A stretch of 64,000 bases of DNA from VRUE01 sp963727465 (GTDB lineage Bacteria > Actinomycetota > Thermoleophilia > Solirubrobacterales > 70-9). The notes under the pieces were generated by a model. That model did not search any database. It was not told where the DNA came from and saw only the letters and a list, made by a program, of their open reading frames with translations. How positions within the stretch are numbered: the first letter of the stretch is position 1; each line of letters starts with the position of its first letter. This document shows, in pieces, positions 33,450 to 41,056 of the stretch. The stretch lies in NCBI GenBank assembly GCA_963727465.1, contig CAVSGL010000015.1, positions 31,677 through 95,676 of the forward strand, in the 5' to 3' direction. Made by a program: the position numbers and the translations under genes.

Positions 33450-34436
33450 GTGCGGGCCGGTGCTCAAACCCTCAAGCTGCTCGCAACGCCGCGAACGGCG
33501 CTGATACTGCGATCTCTGGCTGAGGGGCCAAGGGGCCAGCTCGAGCTGCGTCGCGACGCGGGGTCGCCGGCACAGAGCACGCTGCGAAACCATCTCAGGG
33601 CACTCGAGGCGGCAGGGGCCATCGAGAGACAGAGGCGCGATTCGTTCCCCAGTGCGCTCGAATACGAGCTGACCGAGGCCGGCCGGGAGCTTCTCTCCGT
33701 GGCGACGGTCGTTGAGCGCTGGCTCGCGGCGTGCCCGGAGACGCCGCTCGATCTCTCCGGCGACCCGGGGCGGGCGGCGCTCAAGAGCATGGTCGACGGC
33801 TGGCTGGCGAGGATGCTGGCGCCGCTCGCCGAGCGGCCCCTCTCGCTCACGGAGCTCGACCGGCAGCTGACCACGGTCAGCTACCCGACGATCGAGCGCC
33901 GCCTCGAGGCGCTGCGCCTCGCCGAACAGGTCGAGATCAGGGAGCGCACCGGCGGCGGCACGCCCTACATGCTCACGCGGTGGCTGCGCGGGGGAGTCGC
34001 CCCGCTCGCCGTCGCCGCCCGCTGGGAGCACCGCCACGCGTCGGACGGCGCCGTGCCGATCACCCGGCTGGAGATCGAATCGGCGACGAAGATCGCGGCC
34101 CCCCTCATCAGCGTCCCGTACGCGCTCGCCGGCATCTGCCAGATGGCGGTTCGAGTCGCCGATGGCGAGCGGAAGCGCCGCCTCCTCGGCCTGATCGAGG
34201 TGCGCAACGGAGACGTCTATTTCGGTGAGGTCTACCCGCGGCGCAAGCCGGACGCCTGGGCCTCCGGCGAGATCGAGGCCTGGTTCTCCGCGATCATCGA
34301 CGGCGATCCGGGCAGCCTTCGATGCAACGGCGACCGAGACCTGATCGATGCGCTGCTCACCCACCTGCACGAGAGCCTGTTCGGAGAAGCCCCGGAGGCA
34401 GCCAACGACCGAGCCGGGTCGCACCAGACCTACTAA
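33450..34436 (+). CDS. Winged-helix regulator paralogue D (full-length form)
   Basis: About 328 residues. The full N-terminal winged helix is present: RAGAQTLKLLATPRTALILRSL, then ELRRDAGSPAQSTLRNHLRALEAAGAIERQ, then EYELTEAGREL. The second HTH (LSLTELDRQLTTVSYPTIERRLEAL) and family C-terminal domain (IESATKIAAPLISVPYALAGICQMAV, THLHESLFGE) follow. GTG 33450 is chosen because the promoter motif occupies 33392-33407, inside the longer frame from 33375. GGGGAG precedes it at short spacing. An ATG at 33415, at the leaderless position, is out of frame. Regulatory target unknown; autoregulation is suggested by the shared motif. Confidence 0.7.
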   Translation: MRAGAQTLKLLATPRTALILRSLAEGPRGQLELRRDAGSPAQSTLRNHLRALEAAGAIERQRRDSFPSALEYELTEAGRELLSVATVVERWLAACPETPLDLSGDPGRAALKSMVDGWLARMLAPLAERPLSLTELDRQLTTVSYPTIERRLEALRLAEQVEIRERTGGGTPYMLTRWLRGGVAPLAVAARWEHRHASDGAVPITRLEIESATKIAAPLISVPYALAGICQMAVRVADGERKRRLLGLIEVRNGDVYFGEVYPRRKPDAWASGEIEAWFSAIIDGDPGSLRCNGDRDLIDALLTHLHESLFGEAPEAANDRAGSHQTY

Positions 34437-34455
34437 AGCCAAGACCCGGGCAGGG

Positions 34456-35364
34456 TCATTCCTCGCGCAGTTCCGAGATCAGTCTCACCACCGTCTCGCC
34501 GACCGCGTCGAGGCTGGTGCGAGAGAGCCGGTCCAAGCCGTCGGCGAGGCTGTGACCGGGGTAGCGCCAATCGATCAGGTCGATCGCCGGGACGCCAGCC
34601 CTCAGAAACGGGGTGTGGTCATCTTCGATCGCGACGCCGGTCCGGGCCGAGAAGAAACGCGACTTTCCGACGGAGCCCGCCGCGATCAGCAGCCGCTGCC
34701 AGAGCGATTCGCTCGACGTCGCCTCGCGCGGCAGGAAAAGCCCGCGGCCGCCGACGTAGTCGAGCAGGATCATGGCGCTGATCCGACCTCGATTGCGGGC
34801 AACGTACGCGCGCGAGCCCCGCAGGCCCGAGTCGTAGAAGTCGGCCGTTTCCTCCGGCCGCACCCGCGCCGGCTCCTCGCCGTCGAAGAGCACGATGCGC
34901 ACCTCGCGCCCCCCGCGGCCCGTGCGCATGGCGCGCAACGCCCGCGCCGCCTCAATCGCGACGGCGGTGCCGGCCGCGCCGTTGTTCGCCCCGACGAACC
35001 CGCGCGGCCTCGCAAGCGTGTCGTAATGGGCGCCGAGGACGATGCCCGGCCTGGTCCCGGGCAGGGTTCCGACCACGTTGCGCAGGCCGGGCTCGCCGGG
35101 CAACGGTTCGAACCGGCCGTGCGGCAGCAGGCGGCGGAGCTTCACGGCCAGGCGACGAAGCTGCGCGGAGCCGGCGGGCCGCTGGCCGCTGGCGACCTGC
35201 AATTCGACCAGGCGCCAGGCCCGCTTCGCGTCGAAGTGGTCGGCGGCGGTTTGCGCGGATGACCCACCCCCGCACCCCGTCGCCAGCAGCGCCGCGAGGG
35301 ATGCGATTGCCACAGCGAAGCCGCAGAGGACAGCGCGCTTCGCGGGCAGAATCCAGGCGAACAC
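34456..35364 (-). CDS. M28-family zinc aminopeptidase-like lipoprotein
   Basis: A 302-residue protein. A lipobox at residues 27-31 (LLATGC) follows a hydrophobic signal segment, so the protein should be lipid-anchored outside the membrane. Zinc-site motifs of M28 peptidases appear in order: LGAHYDT, GANNGAAGTAVAIE, LFDGEEP, ILLDYVG and IEDDHTPF with the late His. They fit a co-catalytic di-zinc site (the usual metal-bridging Asp is replaced by Asn in GANNGA, which is seen in glutaminyl-cyclase-like members), so activity may be cyclotransferase-like. GTG start. It is flanked by two winged-helix paralogues. Confidence 0.8.
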   Translation of the reverse strand: MFAWILPAKRAVLCGFAVAIASLAALLATGCGGGSSAQTAADHFDAKRAWRLVELQVASGQRPAGSAQLRRLAVKLRRLLPHGRFEPLPGEPGLRNVVGTLPGTRPGIVLGAHYDTLARPRGFVGANNGAAGTAVAIEAARALRAMRTGRGGREVRIVLFDGEEPARVRPEETADFYDSGLRGSRAYVARNRGRISAMILLDYVGGRGLFLPREATSSESLWQRLLIAAGSVGKSRFFSARTGVAIEDDHTPFLRAGVPAIDLIDWRYPGHSLADGLDRLSRTSLDAVGETVVRLISELREE

Positions 35365-35397
35365 AGCAGGGGGACTCTAGCTATTCCCAGGTAAAAC

Positions 35398-35413
35398 TGA
35401 TTAATGGCATAAT
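35398..35413 (+). promoter_or_regulatory. Shared promoter/operator motif, copy 4
   Basis: TGATTAATGGCATAAT ends nine bases before TTG 35423. CTATTCCCA stands at 35381, the same distance upstream as in copy 2. Confidence 0.55.
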
Positions 35414-35422
35414 GCCTGTTGG

Positions 35423-36418
35423 TTGACTGGTAGCTTGACCAACGGGAGCGGAAACAGGGAGCGCTCCGGCGCGCGGACCCTGGTAATGCTCGCGGCGCCA
35501 TCGGCGGTCGCCATTCTGCACGCTCTCGAGGACGCGCCCAAGAGGCAGACCGAGTTGCGGCGGGAGAGCGGCCTTCCGGCGCAGAGCACCCTGCGCTCGC
35601 AGCTCAAGGCCCTGGCCGACATCGGGGCGCTGGACAAACGCCGGCGCGATCGCTTCCCCGGCCTGCTCGATTACGCGCTGGCTCCAAGCGGACGCGAGCT
35701 GATCACCGTGGCTGAGAACCTCGAGTACTGGCTCGCAAGGGCGCCGGAGGGCCCGCTGTCGCTCGGTAGCGGTGCGTCGAGAGCCGCGGTCAAGGCGCTT
35801 GCCGAAGGCTGGTCGACCACGATGCTGCGGGCACTTGCGGCAGGCCCGCTGTCGCTCACCGAGCTGGACAGGCTGATCGGAGCGCTCAGCTACCCCTCGA
35901 TCGAGCGGCGGCTGAGCGCGATGAGGGTGGCCGGGTTGATCGAGGCGCAGCCAAGTCGAGGCCGGCGAACGCCGTACGGGGTTACGAAATGGCTGCGGCT
36001 CGGAATCGGACCGATGGCTGCCGCATGCCATTGGGAGCGCCGGCATTTGCCCGACGCTGCGCCGCGGCTGGGTGGGGGGGACATCGAGACGATCTTTCTG
36101 CTGGCGCTGCCGCTGCTCACCCTTCCCGACGAGCTGAGCGGCAGCTGCCGGCTGGCCGCCGAAGTTGCCGACGGAGGTCGCTCGCGCCTCGTGGGTGCGC
36201 AGGTGGAGGTGAGGTGCGGCGCCGTCGTCTCCTGCACTACGCGACTCGATGGGAGCCAAGATGCCTGGGCGCTTGGCCCACCCCCTCGGTGGCTTGACGC
36301 CCTGGCCGGCTTTGACGACGAAGGACTGGAGATCGGCGGTGACTCCGGGCTGGCCCGGAGTCTCGTCGCAGGGCTCAACCGGAGCCTCTTCAAACAGGAG
36401 ATCTCCGGTCGCACTTGA
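35423..36418 (+). CDS. Winged-helix regulator paralogue E (full-length form)
   Basis: A 331-residue protein with all family parts: RSGARTLVMLAAPSAVAILHAL, ELRRESGLPAQSTLRSQLKAL and DYALAPSGREL (winged helix 1); LSLTELDRLIGALSYPSIERRLSAM (HTH 2); and the C-terminal domain with IETIFLLALPLLTLPDELSGSCRLAAEVA and the terminal LNRSLF. TTG start placed by the -10 nine bases upstream and by alignment to paralogue D. An array of CTGATC half-sites and a secreted-protein gene follow immediately, the best candidate target. Confidence 0.72.
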   Translation: MTGSLTNGSGNRERSGARTLVMLAAPSAVAILHALEDAPKRQTELRRESGLPAQSTLRSQLKALADIGALDKRRRDRFPGLLDYALAPSGRELITVAENLEYWLARAPEGPLSLGSGASRAAVKALAEGWSTTMLRALAAGPLSLTELDRLIGALSYPSIERRLSAMRVAGLIEAQPSRGRRTPYGVTKWLRLGIGPMAAACHWERRHLPDAAPRLGGGDIETIFLLALPLLTLPDELSGSCRLAAEVADGGRSRLVGAQVEVRCGAVVSCTTRLDGSQDAWALGPPPRWLDALAGFDDEGLEIGGDSGLARSLVAGLNRSLFKQEISGRT

Positions 36419-36429
36419 CTTCTTGGTAC

Positions 36430-36473
36430 CTGATCAGAGAAGATCAATCGAACTGATCTTTTCTTTAGATCAG
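36430..36473 (+). promoter_or_regulatory. Array of four CTGATC half-sites before a secreted-protein gene
   Basis: CTGATCAG (36430-36437), GATCA (36442-36446), CTGATC (36453-36458) and GATCAG (36468-36473) alternate in orientation at about 11-15 bp steps in the 84-bp gap between paralogue E and the secreted protein. The spacing near one helical turn suggests cooperative binding by a dimeric regulator. Confidence 0.5.
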
Positions 36474-36502
36474 GAACTACTATGTTTATGGGAGGTACAT
36501 AT

Positions 36503-37342
36503 ATGTCCCAGTCCAAAGTGCTCGGGAAGCTGCTGACCGTGATCGGATCGGTGATCGCGGCTCTAGCTCTTCTCGCGCCGGCAGCCCTGGCCGCCGAACC
36601 GGCTCCGGGCTACGAACAGTTCGCTGGTTGCCCGACCAAAGCGGAAAACGCCGAAACGTCGACCTGTCTCAGGTCGGACATCACCGGCGGACATATCAAC
36701 ATGGGCAACAAAGAAGTTCCGATAACCAAAACGGTCACCCTCGTCGGAGGCGCCACCGGCTCCTTCGAAAACTTCGCCTACAACTCTGAAGGCGGGCTCA
36801 TCGCCGAGCCGCAGAAAGTTCCGGGCGGAGTGATCGGTTTGACCGGGCTGACCTGGCTGCTGGAATTCTTCGGCAGCGAAGCTCTGACCCTCTACGCAGA
36901 TCCGGAACTGGCGGGTGTGCCGAGCGAATTCAACTTCGAATCGGTCACCTTCCCGCTCAAGTTCCACCTGACCAACCCGGGCGGACTGCTCGGCAACACG
37001 TGCTACATCGGCTCGGACTCCGAACCGATCACGCTGCACCTGACCACGGGTACGACGGAACCGCCGCCGCCGAACGAACCGATCAGCGGCCAGGAACCGG
37101 AAACCGAAATCGATTTCCTCACCGGAATCGTGCGCCTCAGCGAAGGCATCTACGTGGACAACTCGTTCGCGGCTCCGGGGGCCAACGGCTGCAAGCTGGT
37201 GCTCTTCGGGTTCATCCCGATCAGCATCAACGGCCTGGTCAACGAAGCATCCGAACTGCCTTCACCGGCGGGAACGAATGAGGCCGTGCAGGAATACAGC
37301 CTCGAATTCGTCGGCCGGGAAAAAGTCTACCCAGGCGAATAA
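36503..37342 (+). CDS. Secreted protein of unknown function
   Basis: A 279-residue protein. The signal peptide (KLLTVIGSVIAALALLAPAALA, cleavage before AEP) is followed by a beta-rich mature domain with four or more cysteines (AGCPT, STCLRS, NTCYIGS, NGCKLVL) likely in disulfides. A Pro-rich loop (TTEPPPPNEP) lies near residue 195. I do not recognise the fold. ATG 36503 is set by GGGAGGT seven bases upstream; two earlier in-frame ATGs lack a ribosome site. Nearly all Glu codons are GAA (two GAG by eye), a sharp contrast to neighbouring cytoplasmic genes and similar to the pilus exoproteins. Confidence 0.75.
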   Translation: MSQSKVLGKLLTVIGSVIAALALLAPAALAAEPAPGYEQFAGCPTKAENAETSTCLRSDITGGHINMGNKEVPITKTVTLVGGATGSFENFAYNSEGGLIAEPQKVPGGVIGLTGLTWLLEFFGSEALTLYADPELAGVPSEFNFESVTFPLKFHLTNPGGLLGNTCYIGSDSEPITLHLTTGTTEPPPPNEPISGQEPETEIDFLTGIVRLSEGIYVDNSFAAPGANGCKLVLFGFIPISINGLVNEASELPSPAGTNEAVQEYSLEFVGREKVYPGE

Positions 37343-37366
37343 GGGACTCTCACGAGTTCTCTGAGC

Positions 37367-37395
37367 GAAAGGGCCGGGCTCAGCCCGGCCCTTTC
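37367..37395. terminator. Intrinsic terminator between convergent genes
   Basis: GAAAGGGCCGGGCT and AGCCCGGCCCTTTC form a perfect 14-bp inverted repeat with A-rich and T-rich ends. It follows the secreted-protein gene and overlaps the 3' end of the convergent YihY-family gene. Confidence 0.85.
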
Positions 37396-38246
37396 TGCGT
37401 GTACGGCAGCTCCCCCGTGTCGTGCAGCTCGTGCCGCAGGGAGTTCATCACCGCGCCCGCGAGCAGGGCGAGGCTGAGCAGGTAGAACCAGAGCAGGGCG
37501 ATGAGGACGAAGCCGAGGGTCGAGCCGAAGCGCGAGAGGCTGGAGACGTTGGCCAGGTAGAAGGGGAAGGCCCAGTTGGCGATACCGGTGGCGACGGTGA
37601 CGAAGGCGGCGCCGGGCCAGACGTCGCGCCAGGGCATGTGGCCCTTCGGCACCGCCCAGTAGATGACGCAGCAGATGCCGAAGACGATCAGCACCGCGAG
37701 CGCCAGCAGCAGGCCGGTGTCGAGCGCCTGGATGTCGGAGAGCCCGAGCGGCAGTCTGTCGGTGCTCGAGACCAGCGCCGCCTCGATCGTCGGCAACACG
37801 ATGCTGGCCGCGATGAAGAGCAGCACGACCCCCAGCATCGTGAACGAGAAGCGCTTCTGCTCGACCCAGCCGCGCGTCGGCACGTGGTAGATGCGGCCGA
37901 AGGCGGTGTCCATCGCCCCCCAGAAGGAGGCGCCGATCCAGAGCGAGCCGACGAAGGCGGCGATCCCGATCGTGGTCGAGTTGTCCTCGATCCGTTCGAG
38001 CACATCGGTCAGCGTCTGCTGCTCGGTGTTGGGGAAGAGCCGCTGGAGGTCGTCCAGCACCCCCGTTTCGACCCCCTTGATCTTCAGCACCTGGCCGAAG
38101 ACGAAGAGCACGAGCAGGGCGAAGGGGAAGACGGCGAGCATCAGGTTGTAGGCGACCATCGCCGAGAGGCCGGTGACGTTCTCGCGGTAGGCGCGCTGCC
38201 AGAAGGCGCGCAGCCAGGGGCGAGAGCTGTTCATCGCCCTGGACAC
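37380..38246 (-). CDS. YihY/BrkB-family membrane protein
   Basis: A 288-residue polytopic membrane protein with six hydrophobic segments and the family landmarks LSAMVAYNLMLAVFPFALLVL, a central FVGSLWIGASFWGAMDTAFGRIY, YWAVPKGHMPWRDVWPGAAF and GFVLIALLWFYLLSLALLAGAVMNSL. It was once mis-assigned as ribonuclease BN; the true function is unknown. The GTG at 38246 starts one base after the stop of the preceding ATPase gene; the ATG at 38234 is also possible. Confidence 0.9.
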   Translation of the reverse strand: MSRAMNSSRPWLRAFWQRAYRENVTGLSAMVAYNLMLAVFPFALLVLFVFGQVLKIKGVETGVLDDLQRLFPNTEQQTLTDVLERIEDNSTTIGIAAFVGSLWIGASFWGAMDTAFGRIYHVPTRGWVEQKRFSFTMLGVVLLFIAASIVLPTIEAALVSSTDRLPLGLSDIQALDTGLLLALAVLIVFGICCVIYWAVPKGHMPWRDVWPGAAFVTVATGIANWAFPFYLANVSSLSRFGSTLGFVLIALLWFYLLSLALLAGAVMNSLRHELHDTGELPYTQKGPG

Positions 38247-38247
38247 G

Positions 38248-39705
38248 TCAGCCCGAGAGGGCCCAGAGCAGCAGCGCCGCCGGGATCAGGTTTGCGGATT
38301 TGCCGAACTCGAGCTCATCCCGGCTCGCGACGACGGAGGGGCGGCCCGGCAGCGCCCGGGCCGGAGCGGTCGCCTTGCGGCGGTCGAGCACCGCCCAGTC
38401 AGCCACCTCGACCGCATCGACCTCTCCGCGCGGGCCGCAGACGAAGTCGATCTCGCCTCCCCGTCGAGTCCCCCAGACGTGCAGCGCCTCGGGCGCCCGC
38501 ATGTTCTCGGCGCTGCGTTCGCGCGGCTCGTAGCGCCGGTACAGCGCCAGCGCCAGCGCGTTCTCGACCTCGGCCGCGCGGTCGCGGCTCAGCCCGACGC
38601 GGTTGGCCGTGATCGTGCTCAGCAGGGGATCGCCGAAGTAGACCTTCTTGTCCTTCGCCAGGTCGCCGCTGCCGGAGTCCTGTTTCCAGAAGTAGACGAC
38701 GAGAGCGAAGTAGTTGACCGCGAGCAGCTCCACGTAGGCCTGCACGGTGCGCGGATCGCTTGAGGTGCCCGCCCGGCGGCGGGGACGGCCCAGCGGCACA
38801 TCCATCTCCCGCGCCAGCCTCGACCAGCTCAGCTTCGAGCCGAGCGATCGCATCAACCGCTCGAGCAGCGCCTGGGCGGCCGGCATGTTGGCTCCGCGCG
38901 CCTGGACCTCCTTGACCAGGGAGTCCCAGAGGACCCTCTGAACCTCCTCGCTCGGCTCGGCGCGTCCAGCCGCGGCCTCGACGACGGCTGCCGGCAACCC
39001 GCCGAACCGCAGGTAGATCTCCAGGGCTCGTTGCAGGGCAGGAAGGCTTGGGCGCGCCTCGCTCAGCGCCTCGCGCCCCGCCGGAGCAAGGGCCTCGGCG
39101 ATCGTCAACCCCGGCGCCGCCGGAATCGAGTCGTCGATCGCACGGGAGAAGGAGGCGAAGTCCTGGGGGAGGACGAGGAAGTCGCGACCGCCGCCGCGGC
39201 GCCCCGGCAGCCGCTCCGCGGCGCCCTCGGCCAGATCGGCGGCCGAAGAGCCCGTGCAGACGACGACGTCTCGATCGATCCTGCCTTCGTCCCAGAGCGC
39301 CTTTGCCGCGGTCTGCCAGCGACTGGCCGCGGTCACCTCGTCCAGCAGCAGCAACCGCGACCGATCACGTCCCCCGGCGAGATCCAGGGCACGATCGACG
39401 GATTCGGCCAGCGCCGAGGGCGGCTGCCCCTCGAGCAGGTCGAGCGACAGGTAGACGACGTCCCGAGGCGCCATGCCGGCGCCGAGCGCACGCTGCGCGA
39501 GCAGCTTCAGATCGGTCGACTTCCCCGCCTGGCGCGGACCACGCAGCACGTGAATCGCCGGGGCGCCGAGCTCGATTTCCTCCACCTGAGGGGTTGCGAG
39601 CCGGATCGGGCCGGCGGCGAGTCGGCGCAGGTGAGGGTCGTCGCCCTCCCAAGCCGACCTGGTCCACCACGGATTCGAGCGCGCGATCTGCTCGTCAGTC
39701 AGCAT
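38248..39705 (-). CDS. AAA-type ATP-binding protein with DUF4143-like C-terminus
   Basis: A 485-residue protein. The P-loop GPRQAGKSTDLK lies at about residues 57-68, Walker B RLLLLDEVTAAS at about 118, and sensor VVVCTGSSAADL. The C-terminal half has a winged-helix-type segment (SRLAREMDVPLG) and a nuclease-like strand pattern (HVWGTRRGGEIDFVCG, VDAVEVADW), as in the ATP-binding proteins with DUF4143 domains. Function unknown. The ATG lies nine bases after TAATAT on the minus strand, so the mRNA is probably leaderless. Confidence 0.82.
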   Translation of the reverse strand: MLTDEQIARSNPWWTRSAWEGDDPHLRRLAAGPIRLATPQVEEIELGAPAIHVLRGPRQAGKSTDLKLLAQRALGAGMAPRDVVYLSLDLLEGQPPSALAESVDRALDLAGGRDRSRLLLLDEVTAASRWQTAAKALWDEGRIDRDVVVCTGSSAADLAEGAAERLPGRRGGGRDFLVLPQDFASFSRAIDDSIPAAPGLTIAEALAPAGREALSEARPSLPALQRALEIYLRFGGLPAAVVEAAAGRAEPSEEVQRVLWDSLVKEVQARGANMPAAQALLERLMRSLGSKLSWSRLAREMDVPLGRPRRRAGTSSDPRTVQAYVELLAVNYFALVVYFWKQDSGSGDLAKDKKVYFGDPLLSTITANRVGLSRDRAAEVENALALALYRRYEPRERSAENMRAPEALHVWGTRRGGEIDFVCGPRGEVDAVEVADWAVLDRRKATAPARALPGRPSVVASRDELEFGKSANLIPAALLLWALSG

Positions 39706-39812
39706 GAGGGGCGGATATTAGCAATTGATTCGGCATAAGCGCTGCATTTTTCAGCACGCACATACAAGATAGTCGCCCTCGCGGGAGACCTGTGATCCTG
39801 CACACACGCAAC

Positions 39813-39841
39813 TTGACTTCAAAAACTGAAGCGCCTATCCT
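39813..39841 (+). promoter_or_regulatory. Consensus-like primary promoter of the sigma factor gene
   Basis: TTGACT (39813-39818) and TATCCT (39836-39841) are separated by 17 bp. The start site would fall near 39848, giving a leader of about 100 nt. Confidence 0.75.
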
Positions 39842-39863
39842 GCGAACAGACGTTTGAGGCTCC

Positions 39864-39922
39864 AGCGGACGCGCGGGGCCGTATCCCTTACTTCGCGGGC
39901 CGCGCCATCGGTCCGCTTTTTT
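39864..39922 (+). terminator. Terminator-like hairpin inside the sigma factor leader
   Basis: AGCGGAC (39864-39870) pairs with GTCCGCT (39911-39917). An inner GCGCGG..CC/GGGCCGCGC stem extends it, and six Ts (39917-39922) follow directly. No plus-strand gene lies upstream that would need this terminator. It therefore stands between the promoter and the coding start, as an attenuator or the end of a roughly 75-nt small RNA would. Confidence 0.65.
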
Positions 39923-39948
39923 GACGCAGAAAGACGGGTGCAGAATAG

Positions 39949-41055
39949 ATGCTGGTTGCAGAGCTTCAGGAGCTCGAGGAGGTCAAAGGGCTGATCCACA
40001 GGGGTCAGCAGCTGGGCGTGCTCACCTTCGGCGACATCGCCTCGGCGGTGTCGGAGGTCGATCTCGACGAGTCCGACGTCGAGGACCTCTACGGCCATAT
40101 CGAGAAGCAGGGGATCGAGCTGGTCGAGGACATGGACCCGGCCCAGAAAGCGGCCGCCGACGCGCTCCCCCCCGAGACCACCCGCAAAGGCCGCCGCCGC
40201 GCCAAACAGGCGATCGACCTGAAACCGGACATGACGACGGACAGCCTCCAGCTGTTCCTCAAGGACATCGGCAAAGTCCGCCTGCTGACCGCCCAGGAGG
40301 AGGTCGAACTCGCCAAGCGGATCGAGCGCGGCGACCTCGACGCGAAGCAGAAAATGGTCGAGTCCAACCTGCGCCTGGTCGTCTCGATCGCCAAGAACTA
40401 CCGCAACCAGGGCCTCCCCTTCCTCGACCTGATCCAGGAGGGCACGCTGGGCCTGGTCCGCGCGGCGGAGAAGTTCGACTACCGCAAGGGCTTCAAGTTC
40501 TCGACCTACGCGACCTGGTGGATCCGCCAGGCGATCGCCCGCGCCCTGGCCGACAAGGCGCGCACGATCCGCATCCCCGTCCACGTGGTCGAGAAGCTGA
40601 ACAAGATCGGCCGCGCCGAGCGCAAGCTGGTCACCGAGCTGGGCCGCGAGCCGACCCCGGAGGAGATCGCCGAGGTGACCGGGATCGACCCCGAGGAGGT
40701 CGACTCGATCAAGCGCTCCGCGCAGGCCCCGGTCAGCCTCGAGAAGCCGGTCGGCGACGAGGAGGAGTCGGAGTTCGGCCAGTTCATCGCCGACGAGAAG
40801 GCCGAGTCCCCCTTCGACCGCGCCGCCGACCTGCTGACCAAAGAGGCGCTGAAGGAGGCGCTGGAGAACCTCTCCTACCGCGAGCGCCGCGTGCTCGAAC
40901 TCCGCTACGGGCTCGGCGGGGAGCACCCCCGCACCCTCGACGAGGTCGGCCGCACCTTCAACGTCACCCGCGAGCGGATCCGCCAGATCGAGAACCAGAG
41001 CCTGAAAAAGCTCCAGCAGCTGGGCGAAGCGCAGAAACTGCGCGAAGTCACCTGA
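39949..41055 (+). CDS. rpoD: Primary-type sigma-70 factor
   Basis: A 368-residue protein. Region 1.1 (LIHRGQQLGVLTFGDIASAV) is present, which marks group 1 primary factors. Region 1.2 is DSLQLFLKDIGKVRLLTAQEEVELAKRIERGD. Region 2 contains SNLRLVVSIAKNYRNQGLPFLDLIQEGTLGLVRAAEKFDY and KFSTYATWWIRQAI. Region 3 has IRIPVHVVEKLNKI. Region 4 has YRERRVLELRYGLGG and TLDEVGRTFNVTRERIRQIE. All core, -10 and -35 contact regions are complete. Only about 30 bp separate the leader hairpin from the ATG, with no strong ribosome site. The symbol is by similarity; whether it is the sole housekeeping sigma cannot be told from this window. Confidence 0.9.
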   Translation: MLVAELQELEEVKGLIHRGQQLGVLTFGDIASAVSEVDLDESDVEDLYGHIEKQGIELVEDMDPAQKAAADALPPETTRKGRRRAKQAIDLKPDMTTDSLQLFLKDIGKVRLLTAQEEVELAKRIERGDLDAKQKMVESNLRLVVSIAKNYRNQGLPFLDLIQEGTLGLVRAAEKFDYRKGFKFSTYATWWIRQAIARALADKARTIRIPVHVVEKLNKIGRAERKLVTELGREPTPEEIAEVTGIDPEEVDSIKRSAQAPVSLEKPVGDEEESEFGQFIADEKAESPFDRAADLLTKEALKEALENLSYRERRVLELRYGLGGEHPRTLDEVGRTFNVTRERIRQIENQSLKKLQQLGEAQKLREVT

Positions 41056-41056
41056 G

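Noticed and set aside
37422..38612. Plus-strand frame opposite the YihY-family gene
   Set aside because: Asp/Glu/His-rich shadow of membrane helices without any motif.
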